A stretch of DNA of 43,028 nucleotides from NCBI GenBank assembly GCA_934401725.1, contig CAKRSS010000012.1:1-43028 (forward strand), written 5' to 3'. Below are positions 33,129 to 40,756 of this stretch, piece after piece. A model generated the notes under the pieces. The model ran no database searches, was not told the DNA's origin, and saw only the letters and a list, made by a program, of their open reading frames with translations. The position numbers and the translations under genes were made by a program. Each line of letters starts with the position of its first letter. Within the stretch, counting starts at the first letter, position 1. This DNA comes from an uncultured Eubacteriales bacterium (lineage in GTDB: Bacteria; Bacillota; Clostridia; Oscillospirales; CAG-272).

Positions 33129-35477
33129 TCACCTGACGAATTTTTTGCGTGAAACAGTCGTAAGCGCGGCGGCTGCAAGGCCAATCACGACGCATATAAC
33201 CAACAGATACCCGAAATCGCGGGAAAACATTCCGACCTCCGCCGAGCGTCGGACAATCCGCGACGACGCCGTAAGTCCGAGCACGCTCAGCTCGGATATT
33301 CCGGGTAACAAAACAAGAACCACAAGCTCGGGTACGCCGAAGGCGAGCAGCGCAAGCGTCAATATGGCAAACTCGCGTTTGACGAGCATAGAGAGCGCCA
33401 GTACCGCGACGGTAATCACCACTGCCGACAGCACCGACATCACAACGCACAGCACCATATACTGCCCGATTGTAATAGTTCCCGACACGGCGGAAAACTG
33501 CTCTACCGAGCACAGCGGTGCGTCCAAGTCCGCAAGCGAGAATTTCGATGCCGCAACCGCCACGTCAACTACGCGGAATAAAATCGAGAGAAACGCCGAT
33601 AGCAGCAGATAAAGCAGTATTTTCACGCGGAAGGTCGGGCGTCTGCCGCGTTTCAGCGTCATGAGCAGCTGCGCGAAGCCGCCGCCTGACTGATATTCCA
33701 TCGCAAACGCACGATAGCATATGAACACTATCGCAAGAAACAGAAATACGTCCGCCGACATTCCGAAAAACCGCTCGTAGCCCGTGGTGTATATAACGCG
33801 CACATCGCGCCCCGTTTCGGCGCTCTTGCGGTCGATATACCGGACATAGCTCTCCAAACGCTCCAGCGTCGGTTCCTCGTCCTGGGCATGATAGAAATCC
33901 TTCTGGTAGGCGTAATAGGCCTCGTCGGTAATCTTTCCTTCCATGTAGAGCGCGGTCATTTCGTCGTTCTTTTCTATAATGCCGTCGATACGTTCGCGCT
34001 CCGCAGCGAAAAACTCCTGCCGGCCGACGCTGTCAAGCGGCTGAATCTGTTCGATGTAGCCGTGGTACAGCGCCTCGCCGTAGGTGCTGAAGTTGCCGAG
34101 CGCGCGGTCAACATATAATCCGCGTCCGACCAGCATTAGCGCCGCGACACAAAGGACTATCAACGGCCGCATTTTGAAAAGCTCAAACGCCGCAATGTTC
34201 GCCGGATAGCTGCCGCGGCTCCGTTCCCTGCCCGTCGGCGCTTTCGGACGCATTTGCGCGATAACCCGGCGCGAGAACGCCCCCAAACGACGAAATAGCC
34301 GTAAATTTCCCGCGTTGAGGCGGCAAAAGCAAACCGACGCCGCGACGGAAATCAGTATACCGGCTATCAGACAGGTGATAAACAGCGCCAATGTCATGGA
34401 TACCGGCTTTTTGAAAAAGGAAACCGTCCTGTAATACCGCATCATCGCGTTGCCGTCGCACATGGAGGCGAGGTTGAAGTATTTTGCGGTGGGGGCTGTG
34501 CCGAGGTAGGGGTAATAAAACAGCGCACAGTTTATCGCAGAGACAACTATTCCGCCGCCGAAGCATACGGCGTATGGCAGCCGCGCTGCCGCAAGCGCCG
34601 CGATTATCAGCGAGAACACCATGACCGCGCAAAGTCTGAGCGCGCCCTGAAGCATCATATATTCAAGCACCGTCATATTCGCCGGGACAGCGATAAAGTC
34701 GGCAAAATTCTGTATCGGGCTGAACGGCGAGGAAAAGCCGCCCATCTTGATACCGACAGCAAGCAAAGTTGTCCCGAGGAAGGCGACCGTCGCAACAACA
34801 TCCACCGCAAGCGAGACGCACAACTTTGCCGCGGCGGTCGCAAGCCGCCCGCGCTTGGTGCTGTGCATTATAGGACGCGCACCAATCGTATTGTCGCAGA
34901 GAAAAAGGTTTGACACAACTGCCGTGACGAACAGCAGCAGGAACACCGTCACAAGCTGATACTGAAAATACTGATCGTACCCACACGTCACCTCCGGCAC
35001 AAGCTCTACCGTCCCGAGCAGCTTCTGATACCGCTCGAGGCTCGCGATTTGTGAGCCTGTCGTATACGTTTTGTCGCTGTAGCCGTAGCTGTGCAGGTCG
35101 GAGATGCGCTGCTCGGTCTGGCGTATGATTTTTTCGATGGTCGGATTCAGGGTGTCAAAATACTCATAGCGCTGCCGCACGACCCGAAGTATGCCGTAAT
35201 CGTCCCCCCCGTCGGGGCTGTCATATGTATGCGGGAGGACAAGGTCTTCGTCGAATGGCGACGCCAATATTATGGCCTCAAGCTCATCGTAGTAGGCATC
35301 GAACTCGTCCGGATTTTTTACGTATTCATCAAATACGCGGATTATTACATCCTTTGATTTAATTGCGTGCGTGCTTATCATTGCCAAAGCGAAATTCGCC
35401 GCGAGCAGCACGGCAAAAAGCAGGATGATAAACCGCGAGGCCATCAATTTGCGCAATTCAGAAGTGAAAAGTCTCAT
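33129..35477 (-). CDS. Fused double ABC-2-type permease
   Basis: A 782-aa membrane protein made of two similar halves, about residues 1-400 and 430-782. Each starts with an F-E-x-x-K/R-K-type cytosolic lead-in, one membrane helix, a large external domain of 120-160 residues, and then five or so helices ending in a basic tail (CRLNAGNLRLFRRLG and TTVSRKKFVR). This is the ABC-2 export permease layout, here duplicated and fused, so one chain may form the whole channel. There is no ATPase gene next to it. GGAG lies about eight bases before the ATG. It follows the 406-aa lipoprotein after 45 bp and is probably the last gene of that unit. The exported substrate is unknown; the 167-aa secreted protein upstream is one thought. 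Confidence 0.75.
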   Translation of the reverse strand: MRLFTSELRKLMASRFIILLFAVLLAANFALAMISTHAIKSKDVIIRVFDEYVKNPDEFDAYYDELEAIILASPFDEDLVLPHTYDSPDGGDDYGILRVVRQRYEYFDTLNPTIEKIIRQTEQRISDLHSYGYSDKTYTTGSQIASLERYQKLLGTVELVPEVTCGYDQYFQYQLVTVFLLLFVTAVVSNLFLCDNTIGARPIMHSTKRGRLATAAAKLCVSLAVDVVATVAFLGTTLLAVGIKMGGFSSPFSPIQNFADFIAVPANMTVLEYMMLQGALRLCAVMVFSLIIAALAAARLPYAVCFGGGIVVSAINCALFYYPYLGTAPTAKYFNLASMCDGNAMMRYYRTVSFFKKPVSMTLALFITCLIAGILISVAASVCFCRLNAGNLRLFRRLGAFSRRVIAQMRPKAPTGRERSRGSYPANIAAFELFKMRPLIVLCVAALMLVGRGLYVDRALGNFSTYGEALYHGYIEQIQPLDSVGRQEFFAAERERIDGIIEKNDEMTALYMEGKITDEAYYAYQKDFYHAQDEEPTLERLESYVRYIDRKSAETGRDVRVIYTTGYERFFGMSADVFLFLAIVFICYRAFAMEYQSGGGFAQLLMTLKRGRRPTFRVKILLYLLLSAFLSILFRVVDVAVAASKFSLADLDAPLCSVEQFSAVSGTITIGQYMVLCVVMSVLSAVVITVAVLALSMLVKREFAILTLALLAFGVPELVVLVLLPGISELSVLGLTASSRIVRRSAEVGMFSRDFGYLLVICVVIGLAAAALTTVSRKKFVR

Positions 35478-35522
35478 GATGCAGCTCCATTGATATAATT
35501 TTTATTCCTTGCAACCGACATA

Positions 35523-36743
35523 TCATTTTTCCCATGAAGCCTCTGTTATCTTGCCGGTTGCAAGGTCTCCGGCGACATAGTGCTCCTTGCCCCATGAATG
35601 TGTATCGTGATTGAATTTGTCTTGCGTGCCAAAGTAAAATCCGTTAATAACAGTAAAACTGGAGAAATCAGTATCAGGAAACTGAATTACGGCTTGAACA
35701 TTATTCCCGTCAAGATCACAGCTATACAGGGTATCACCTATCAACAGTATTGGCACCCCTCCCGGATTGGTCTCATAATCATCCGGAATATACAAATGCT
35801 GCAACTCTTCTTTAATGAAATATATCTTATCCCCGTCTATTTGATAAATAAAAACAGGGGCTTCATTCAGCCTTTCCACAGAGCCATTTTCAAGATTCAT
35901 ACGCATCAAATAATGCACTGAGAAGGACTTCTTTCTGTACTCTGACCTCATGGTTTCCGTGCTTTCACCGCAAAAATACAGCCAGTTGTCCACTTTGACA
36001 AATGATCTTGTACCGCCGTATCCGTTTGCTTTGCCGTCAAATAATATTTCGCTCTCACCTGTTGACAAGTCGTATTTGTAAATATTCGGCCTTGCATAAG
36101 TAATCATGTGCTGTTCCGTAACCGCAAAAATCTTTTCATTTTCGCCACCGGTAAGCTGACATACAAGTTCCTCTTCGCCACCGGAAATTTTTTGACGATA
36201 GGCATGTCTGATATAGTCCTCACTTTTTTCCTTGTCGCCCCCCGGCCGCAGAGTTCTGTATGTATAATAAACATATTCATCAGTCAGCAGGGGCTCTATC
36301 TCGGTACCTGTGTCGTAGGCTCCTCCTTCGCGTAATATTGTAACTTCGTTCTTAATAATATCATAACAAGCATAATAACAAATCATGTAAGGGTCTCCAT
36401 TGACAATGGAAGAAAAAAACAGCTTTCCGTCCACAATGCCGGACAACTGAGTTATAAATCCATCCAAAATGCAACTACCGGGAGAGCCGTCGCAATCCGG
36501 GTCTTGACACGCACGGGAAATGACGCCCGTGCGTTTGTCGTATTTATACATTTTAAAATTGGAAAAATATATGTAGTCACCGTATTCCGCTTTTTTTGTG
36601 AGTCGCTGAGCGGTAAAATTTTGTTTACTCTGTATATCAACTTGAATATCAGGTTTATCGGAACACGAGGAAAGCAACAAAATCAATATAGCCACAAATA
36701 TTGCAATATTAGCGCATACGCGCTTAGTGCTCTTGTTTTTCAT
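35523..36743 (-). CDS. Lipoprotein with beta-propeller-like repeats, CxDPxC family (copy 2)
   Basis: A 406-aa lipoprotein with lipobox L-S-S-C27, then repeated units of the type GDYIYFSN...MYKYD, VDGKLFFSS, DEYVYYTY, VDNWLYFCG, DGDKIYFI and GDTLYSCDLDG. These look like blades of a beta-propeller (DUF5050/TolB-like). A conserved cysteine motif, CQDPDCDGSPGSC (C-x4-C-x6-C), sits in the first unit. Relatives are common in gut Firmicutes and have no known function. It is a clear tandem paralogue of the protein at 37672-38907, with long stretches of near-identical DNA. AGGAGG precedes the ATG. Gene order places it between the 167-aa secreted protein and the double permease. Confidence 0.8.
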   Translation of the reverse strand: MKNKSTKRVCANIAIFVAILILLLSSCSDKPDIQVDIQSKQNFTAQRLTKKAEYGDYIYFSNFKMYKYDKRTGVISRACQDPDCDGSPGSCILDGFITQLSGIVDGKLFFSSIVNGDPYMICYYACYDIIKNEVTILREGGAYDTGTEIEPLLTDEYVYYTYRTLRPGGDKEKSEDYIRHAYRQKISGGEEELVCQLTGGENEKIFAVTEQHMITYARPNIYKYDLSTGESEILFDGKANGYGGTRSFVKVDNWLYFCGESTETMRSEYRKKSFSVHYLMRMNLENGSVERLNEAPVFIYQIDGDKIYFIKEELQHLYIPDDYETNPGGVPILLIGDTLYSCDLDGNNVQAVIQFPDTDFSSFTVINGFYFGTQDKFNHDTHSWGKEHYVAGDLATGKITEASWEK

Positions 36744-36769
36744 GAACCCCTCCTAATCATTGTGTTAGC

Positions 36770-36797
36770 GCCCTCCATGGCCGTGGCCATGGAGGGC
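36770..36797. repeat. Strong intercistronic hairpin
   Basis: GCCCTCCATGGCC (36770-36782) pairs with GGCCATGGAGGGC (36785-36797), a 13-bp stem with almost no loop. It lies between the 167-aa gene and the 406-aa lipoprotein gene. On the minus strand no T-run follows, so it is more likely a partial terminator or an mRNA-stability element that sets the ratio of the two products than a full stop. Confidence 0.6.
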
Positions 36798-36827
36798 TTT
36801 GTATTAAGTCTTACCTAACCCGTCAAC

Positions 36828-37331
36828 TTACTGGTCTTCTGACCATCCAAACTTTGCGCCCTTCCAGTAATACGAATATGCGTCTTCCCACTTATCCTGT
36901 GAATTAGTCTTGCTCGTACAACTGTGCAAGGTCATCCCATGTGACTCTTCACCATCTGCCATGTGCGCATTGAGAACATACTGCAATATGTGGCTACCTG
37001 TAGAATCAGATGTTTTGTCATACAGCTGACCTGTACCGTACATGTACACCCGCAAATAAGTTGTGTACTCCGAAGTAGCACCGCCCCTGGAGGTGGCATT
37101 AATTATGGCATTGTTTCTGGGGTCGTCAACACCATAGTAATTCCCCGTGAAGTTGGCCTCACTGTACCCGACGCGTTGGCCGTTTATGTACTGCGGAACC
37201 ATGTTGTAGAATCTTCCTATAACAGCTCCGTCCAGCGAAGCCGATGCCGGAAGCATGGAGCAAATAATAGTGCACAGAATAACTGTGGCCAGCGAAATAA
37301 CCTTTACACTTTTGAACATATTCTTTTTCAT
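36828..37331 (-). CDS. Small secreted protein of unknown function
   Basis: A 167-aa protein with a clear signal peptide (residues 1 to about 32, ending MLPASASL). The mature part is about 135 aa, rich in Tyr, Asn, Gly and Ser (SEANFTGNYYGVDDPRNN, SSHILQYVLNAHMADG-like segments), with a single cysteine and a Trp/Tyr-rich C-terminus (YSYYWKGAKFGW). It has no lipobox, no membrane helix and no motif I recognise. AGGAG lies eight bases before the ATG. It precedes a propeller lipoprotein and a double ABC-2 permease on one strand. A bacteriocin- or effector-like role is possible but not shown. It could also be a beta-sandwich surface protein. Confidence 0.7.
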   Translation of the reverse strand: MKKNMFKSVKVISLATVILCTIICSMLPASASLDGAVIGRFYNMVPQYINGQRVGYSEANFTGNYYGVDDPRNNAIINATSRGGATSEYTTYLRVYMYGTGQLYDKTSDSTGSHILQYVLNAHMADGEESHGMTLHSCTSKTNSQDKWEDAYSYYWKGAKFGWSEDQ

Positions 37332-37455
37332 TGTAATTCTCCTGTTTTAATGTTATTTGTTTGTTTCGTTGGTAAACGTGCATTGTGATACGGCGCGTTA
37401 TCACGCCATCCGCTCCGCACCTGCTTTAAACAGGCTAAAACAAGCGAACATCAGT

Positions 37456-37536
37456 TCAAGCCGTCAGCGAAGCGGCAAGCACACTGCTGAAGGCGAGCTC
37501 CGTAACCAAAAAGATGATTTTTCGACGTTTTTTCAT
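37456..37536 (-). CDS. Putative 26-codon hydrophobic peptide ORF
   Basis: ATG at 37536, preceded by AGGAGGG at five bases, opens a 26-residue frame: a basic start (MKKRRK), a hydrophobic core of about 15 residues and an Ala/Ser-rich end (AASLTA). It looks like a signal peptide without a mature part, or a tiny membrane peptide. It begins about 33 bases after the likely start site of the promoter at 37576-37581 and lies 124 bp before the 167-aa gene. It may be a real small protein, a leader, or the stump of a decayed secreted protein. Between it and the 167-aa gene (37332-37455) I see no further feature. Confidence 0.5.
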   Translation of the reverse strand: MKKRRKIIFLVTELAFSSVLAASLTA

Positions 37537-37575
37537 TTTGCCCTCCTGTCATTGTCTGTATCGAGATCCACCTCT

Positions 37576-37615
37576 ATTATATACAACCGCCAAAAATCCA
37601 AAAAAGATTCACATC
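37576..37615 (-). promoter_or_regulatory. Regulated promoter P2 (shared element, copy 2)
   Basis: On the minus strand GATGTGAATCTTTTTT (37600-37615) is followed after 18 bp by TATAAT (37576-37581), with a GCGGTT just before the -10 and an A/T-tract (37616-37640) upstream. There is no good -35, so an activator is expected. The same element with the same spacing lies before the paralogue at 38907. Confidence 0.6.
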
Positions 37616-37671
37616 GCAAAAAATTTTTTAAATTTTTTCAAGCAAACCGTCTCCGCATTCCGCGCGGCGGA

Positions 37672-38907
37672 CTAACCGATATATAATTCGTCCCACAGAG
37701 CCACCGTCAGATTGCCGGTTGCAAGGTCGCCGATGACCCAATGCGATTTCTCCCATGAATGTGTCTCGAAATTGAATTTACGCTCCGTGCCGAAGTAAAA
37801 TCCGTTAATAACAGCAAAACCAAAATCAGTATCCGGGAATTGAATTACAGCTTGAACATTATTCCCATCGAGATCACAGCTATACAGCGTGTCGCCGTGA
37901 AACATCACTTTCACCCCATCCGGATTGGTCTCATAATCATCCGGAATATACATATACCTTATATCATCTTCAGCAAAATATATCTTATCCCCATCTATCA
38001 GATACTTTCTGCCTATAACTTCATTCAGCTTTTCCACCGCGCCATTTTCAAGGTTCATGCGTATCAAACGCCTGTTTCCATAGGTTACTTTTTTATATTC
38101 TGATTCAATTCTTTTATTGCCTGAGCCGAGGAAATACAGCCAGTTGTCTACCAGAGTAAATCTTCCTACACTCTTTTCTCCGTTTGCTTTACCGTCAAAT
38201 ATTATTTCCTGCGCGCCTGTAGACAAGTCATATTTGTGAATATCGGGGCTTGAATAAGTAATCAGATATTGCTCTGTGGCAGCAATAATGCGCTCATTTG
38301 TTTCAACATTCAGCTGACATATTAGTTCCTCTTCGCCACCGGAAATTTTTTGACGACAGACGTGTCTGATATAGTCCTCCTTGTTTTCTCTGTCGCCACC
38401 CGGCCGCAGTGTTCTGTAGGTATAATAAACATATTCATCGGTCAACACGGGCGCGAACTCGGCACCTACGTCGTAGAAATCCCCCTCGCGTATTATCGTG
38501 ACTTTGTTTGTGATAAGATCATAGTAAGCATGACAAAAAGTCATGTCGAAAGGTTCTTTTCGGATGCCAGAGAAAAAGAACAGCTTATTGTCCACAATAC
38601 CCGCCAGTATGGCTGGAAATCCATCCAAAGGGCAGCTGCCACGAGAGCCATCGCACTCCGGGTCTTGGCACACACGGGAAATGACACCGGTACGTTTGTC
38701 GTATTTATACATAATAGCATTGGAAAAATAGATGTAATCGCCGTATCCAGCCTTCTCAGTGAGCATCTGGGTACTTAGATTTTGTTTATACTGGTGTGTG
38801 TCAACATGCATATCCGGCTTTTCAGCGCATGATGAAAGCAAAATGGTCAACGTTGCAATCAATAGGGCGACACCTGCGCATATACGCTTTACTCTTTTAG
38901 TTTTCAT
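37672..38907 (-). CDS. Lipoprotein with beta-propeller-like repeats, CxDPxC family (copy 1)
   Basis: A 411-aa lipoprotein (lipobox L-S-S-C27) with the same succession of GDYIYFSN, DEYVYYTY, VDNWLYFLG, DGDKIYFAE and GDTLYSCDLDG units as the copy at 35523-36743, including the CQDPECDGSRGSC motif. The paralogues differ mostly in the middle, around the KR/KK-rich turn, and at the C-terminus (this one ends in ALWDELYIG). It stands alone behind promoter P1, with no secreted partner. Its stop is followed by AT-rich DNA that carries the promoter of the next unit. The function is unknown; propeller lipoproteins often act as surface sensors or adaptors. Confidence 0.8.
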   Translation of the reverse strand: MKTKRVKRICAGVALLIATLTILLSSCAEKPDMHVDTHQYKQNLSTQMLTEKAGYGDYIYFSNAIMYKYDKRTGVISRVCQDPECDGSRGSCPLDGFPAILAGIVDNKLFFFSGIRKEPFDMTFCHAYYDLITNKVTIIREGDFYDVGAEFAPVLTDEYVYYTYRTLRPGGDRENKEDYIRHVCRQKISGGEEELICQLNVETNERIIAATEQYLITYSSPDIHKYDLSTGAQEIIFDGKANGEKSVGRFTLVDNWLYFLGSGNKRIESEYKKVTYGNRRLIRMNLENGAVEKLNEVIGRKYLIDGDKIYFAEDDIRYMYIPDDYETNPDGVKVMFHGDTLYSCDLDGNNVQAVIQFPDTDFGFAVINGFYFGTERKFNFETHSWEKSHWVIGDLATGNLTVALWDELYIG

Positions 38908-38937
38908 AAAAACCTCCTGATAGTTTTATTGCACTCT

Positions 38938-38977
38938 ACTATATATAACCGCTCAAACGCGAAAAAAGATTCACATC
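38938..38977 (-). promoter_or_regulatory. Regulated promoter P1 (shared element, copy 1)
   Basis: On the minus strand GATGTGAATCTTTTTT (38962-38977), 18 bp, then TATAGT (38938-38943), with GCGGTT before the -10 and A/T-tracts (38978-39000) upstream. It drives the 411-aa lipoprotein with a leader of about 24 bases. Confidence 0.6.
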
Positions 38978-39017
38978 ATCAAAATTTTTTTAATTTTTTT
39001 AAGCCGCTCAATATCAA

Positions 39018-39057
39018 AGCCCCTCAAGGGAGCCGATTGGCACACCCTTGAGGGGCT
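39018..39057 (-). terminator. Terminator of the XRE/TPR-like regulator gene
   Basis: AGCCCCTCAAGGG (39018-39030) pairs with CCCTTGAGGGGCT (39045-39057) around a 14-base loop, 21 bp past the stop at 39079. On the minus strand TTTGATATT follows. It separates the regulator from promoter P1. Confidence 0.75.
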
Positions 39058-39078
39058 AATGTTTGAACTCTGTTTATC

Positions 39079-40239
39079 TCACTCCTGCGTTTTCGCCACC
39101 CATTGCTCCCAGCGCGTGTCTGCTTTGATCTCGCGCTCTACCTGAGCACAGTCAGGATTCGACCAGAAGGGCCAGTCGTTCGGCAATTCTTTTGCGATGC
39201 CTTCGTGTATACCGGTTCTGTATTTTACAAGGCGGACAAGCGGCGCGGTGAAGTAATGCTCCGAGCCGTCGCATATTTTTTCAAGCGCACGTGCGTTCTC
39301 CAACGCCTTATCCAGCGACACAAAGGCCTCATCGTGATAGCCGCGCTCCCACTGCACTCTGGAAAGATACAGGTAGAGCTTTATCAGGTCGCCATGATAC
39401 TCGCCGAGGTTGCCGTCGTCGCATATCAGGTGAAACAGCCCGATGACCCCGGTGAGCTTGGCGATAGGCATGTCGCTGTCATAGTGATTTCTGTTTGCCA
39501 TAAGACCGTAGACCAACTGCTGCGCGAACTCGTGGGCGGATTTGAGCAGGAAGTCGCCGATATACTCGCCCCCTTCCCTGCCGTCGCACGCGGCCGCAAG
39601 CATAATTTCTCTGCAATCCTTCAACCGCGGCATTTTCTCGGCGCAGGACACGGCTCTGGCCGTCTCTCCGATGTTTCTGTAAAGGAGCACGAGGATGGAT
39701 ATTGCCTTTGTACGTATTGAGTCATCCTTTGTGATGCCTACGAGATTTTCGCATATTTTGATAGACTCTGCCCAATACTCGTTCTTCTTGTGCACGTCGT
39801 AATCGTGACGAATGTAGCCCTCATCGTCGTAATACAGCCATTCTTTGTGCCGTCGCCAGCCCGCCTCGCTCAGCGTGTCCGCAAGCGTGATGAGCAGCCT
39901 GTCGTTTTGCGGGTACTCGGCAAGGCCTTCGCGCAGAATGGCGAGACAGTCGTCCACCCATTCATCGTCGCCGCGTGCCTGGATGTGGTAGCTGTTGATT
40001 TTGCCTATAATGGCGTCAATTTTCCGTTCACGGTCGTTCTGATACCCGAAAAGTTCGTCAATTGTGATGCCAAAATAGTTAGCTATGGCGGGCAGAATCT
40101 CCATGTCCGGATAGCTGCCGCCCGACTCCCAGCGCGACACCGCCTGCGACGTGACGCCCAAAGCGTCCGCCAACACCTCCTGCGTCCTCCCGTCGCGCCG
40201 ACGCAGCTCGCGTATTTTGTTGCCTAAATTCAACTGCAT
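39079..40239 (-). CDS. XRE-family regulator with C-terminal helical (TPR-like) domain
   Basis: A 386-aa protein. Residues 5-65 are a Cro/CI-type helix-turn-helix (RTQEVLADALGVTSQAVSRW) ending in the PDMEILPAIANYFGITIDELFG extension. The remaining 300 residues are helical with pairs of aromatic and Ala residues spaced like TPR units (LAEYPQNDRLLITLADTLSEAGW, SIKICENLVGI). This is the layout of peptide-responsive Rgg/PlcR-like or general XRE-TPR regulators. TTGGAGG precedes the ATG. It sits directly upstream of the duplicated lipoprotein units and may control them. Whether it senses a small peptide (for instance the 26-residue one nearby) is speculation. Confidence 0.85.
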   Translation of the reverse strand: MQLNLGNKIRELRRRDGRTQEVLADALGVTSQAVSRWESGGSYPDMEILPAIANYFGITIDELFGYQNDRERKIDAIIGKINSYHIQARGDDEWVDDCLAILREGLAEYPQNDRLLITLADTLSEAGWRRHKEWLYYDDEGYIRHDYDVHKKNEYWAESIKICENLVGITKDDSIRTKAISILVLLYRNIGETARAVSCAEKMPRLKDCREIMLAAACDGREGGEYIGDFLLKSAHEFAQQLVYGLMANRNHYDSDMPIAKLTGVIGLFHLICDDGNLGEYHGDLIKLYLYLSRVQWERGYHDEAFVSLDKALENARALEKICDGSEHYFTAPLVRLVKYRTGIHEGIAKELPNDWPFWSNPDCAQVEREIKADTRWEQWVAKTQE

Positions 40240-40259
40240 AATTGCGCCTCCAATAATTT

Positions 40260-40286
40260 ATCACCGGTGTGATTATAGTGTATCAC
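40260..40286 (-). promoter_or_regulatory. Probable autoregulatory operator and -10 of the XRE/TPR-like gene
   Basis: Three ATCAC/GTGAT half-sites lie at 40260-40264, 40269-40273 and 40282-40286. The last two form an inverted repeat around TATAAT (40272-40277, minus strand). No -35 exists at normal spacing; TTGACT occurs 21 bp upstream (40299-40304). The rest of 40287-40449 shows only a G-run and nothing else I can name. Confidence 0.5.
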
Positions 40287-40449
40287 AAATTCCGGAGAAG
40301 TCAATTATCAAATAGTTGTTTCAAATACAACTGTTGGTTGAGGGTTTTGGGGGGGCAGGCACGCACTCATTGTGTCCATCGTAGCAATTCCGGAAGTTTT
40401 TCATGCGATTTATTTGCCGCAATGAATTTGCGATTTTTTTGTTTCCCTC

Positions 40450-40523
40450 TTGACAAACCATAATGACAATAGTATAATACATTTTGACAATGATATTTGT
40501 CATATAGACAACAAAAATTGTCA
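40450..40523 (+). promoter_or_regulatory. Consensus promoter with TGACAA operator array
   Basis: TTGACA (40450-40455), 17 bp and TATAAT (40473-40478) form a perfect sigma-A promoter. TGACAA occurs at 40451, 40464 and 40485, and TTGTCA at 40497 and 40518. They make the dyads TGACAA-N6-TTGTCA (40485-40502) and GACAA-N6-TTGTC (40507-40522), whose centres are 21 bp (two helical turns) apart. These are likely binding sites of the 72-aa repressor encoded just downstream. Confidence 0.75.
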
Positions 40524-40537
40524 GACGGAGGTGCTGA

Positions 40538-40756
40538 ATGATACTGCGAAATCGTTTGAAAGAACGCAGAGCCGCGCTGAATGTCAATCAACAGGAGATG
40601 GGACGCCTATGCGGCGTATCACGGCAGACAATCAGCCTGATTGAACGGGGCGATTATTCGCCGTCAGTCACCCTTGCCCTGACGATTGCAAAGGTATGCG
40701 GCGTTACGGTAGAAGATGTATTCTATTTACAGGAGGAAACGAAAAATGAAAAATGA
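40538..40756 (+). CDS. Small XRE-family repressor (72 aa)
   Basis: A 72-aa protein that is almost only a Cro/CI-type helix-turn-helix: RNRLKERRAALNVNQQEMGRLC, then VSRQTISLIERGDYSPSVTLAL, ending in VEDVFYLQ. GGAGG precedes the ATG. Such minimal XRE proteins commonly sit in front of a DUF3169 or small membrane gene and repress their own operon. The TGACAA dyads covering the start site fit that. Its last 11 bases overlap the start of the next gene, whose SD lies inside this coding sequence, so translation is coupled. Confidence 0.9.
   Translation: MILRNRLKERRAALNVNQQEMGRLCGVSRQTISLIERGDYSPSVTLALTIAKVCGVTVEDVFYLQEETKNEK

Noticed and set aside
36828..37331. The 167-aa secreted protein as a lactococcin 972-type bacteriocin
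   Set aside because: The context (signal peptide, membrane exporter nearby) is suggestive. But the protein is longer, lacks the expected sequence features, and the companion ATPase and large integral membrane protein of that system are missing.
40340..40450. The G-run and AT-rich DNA between the two XRE genes as an attachment site or small RNA
   Set aside because: I found no flanking direct repeats, no integrase and no convincing hairpin with a T-run.
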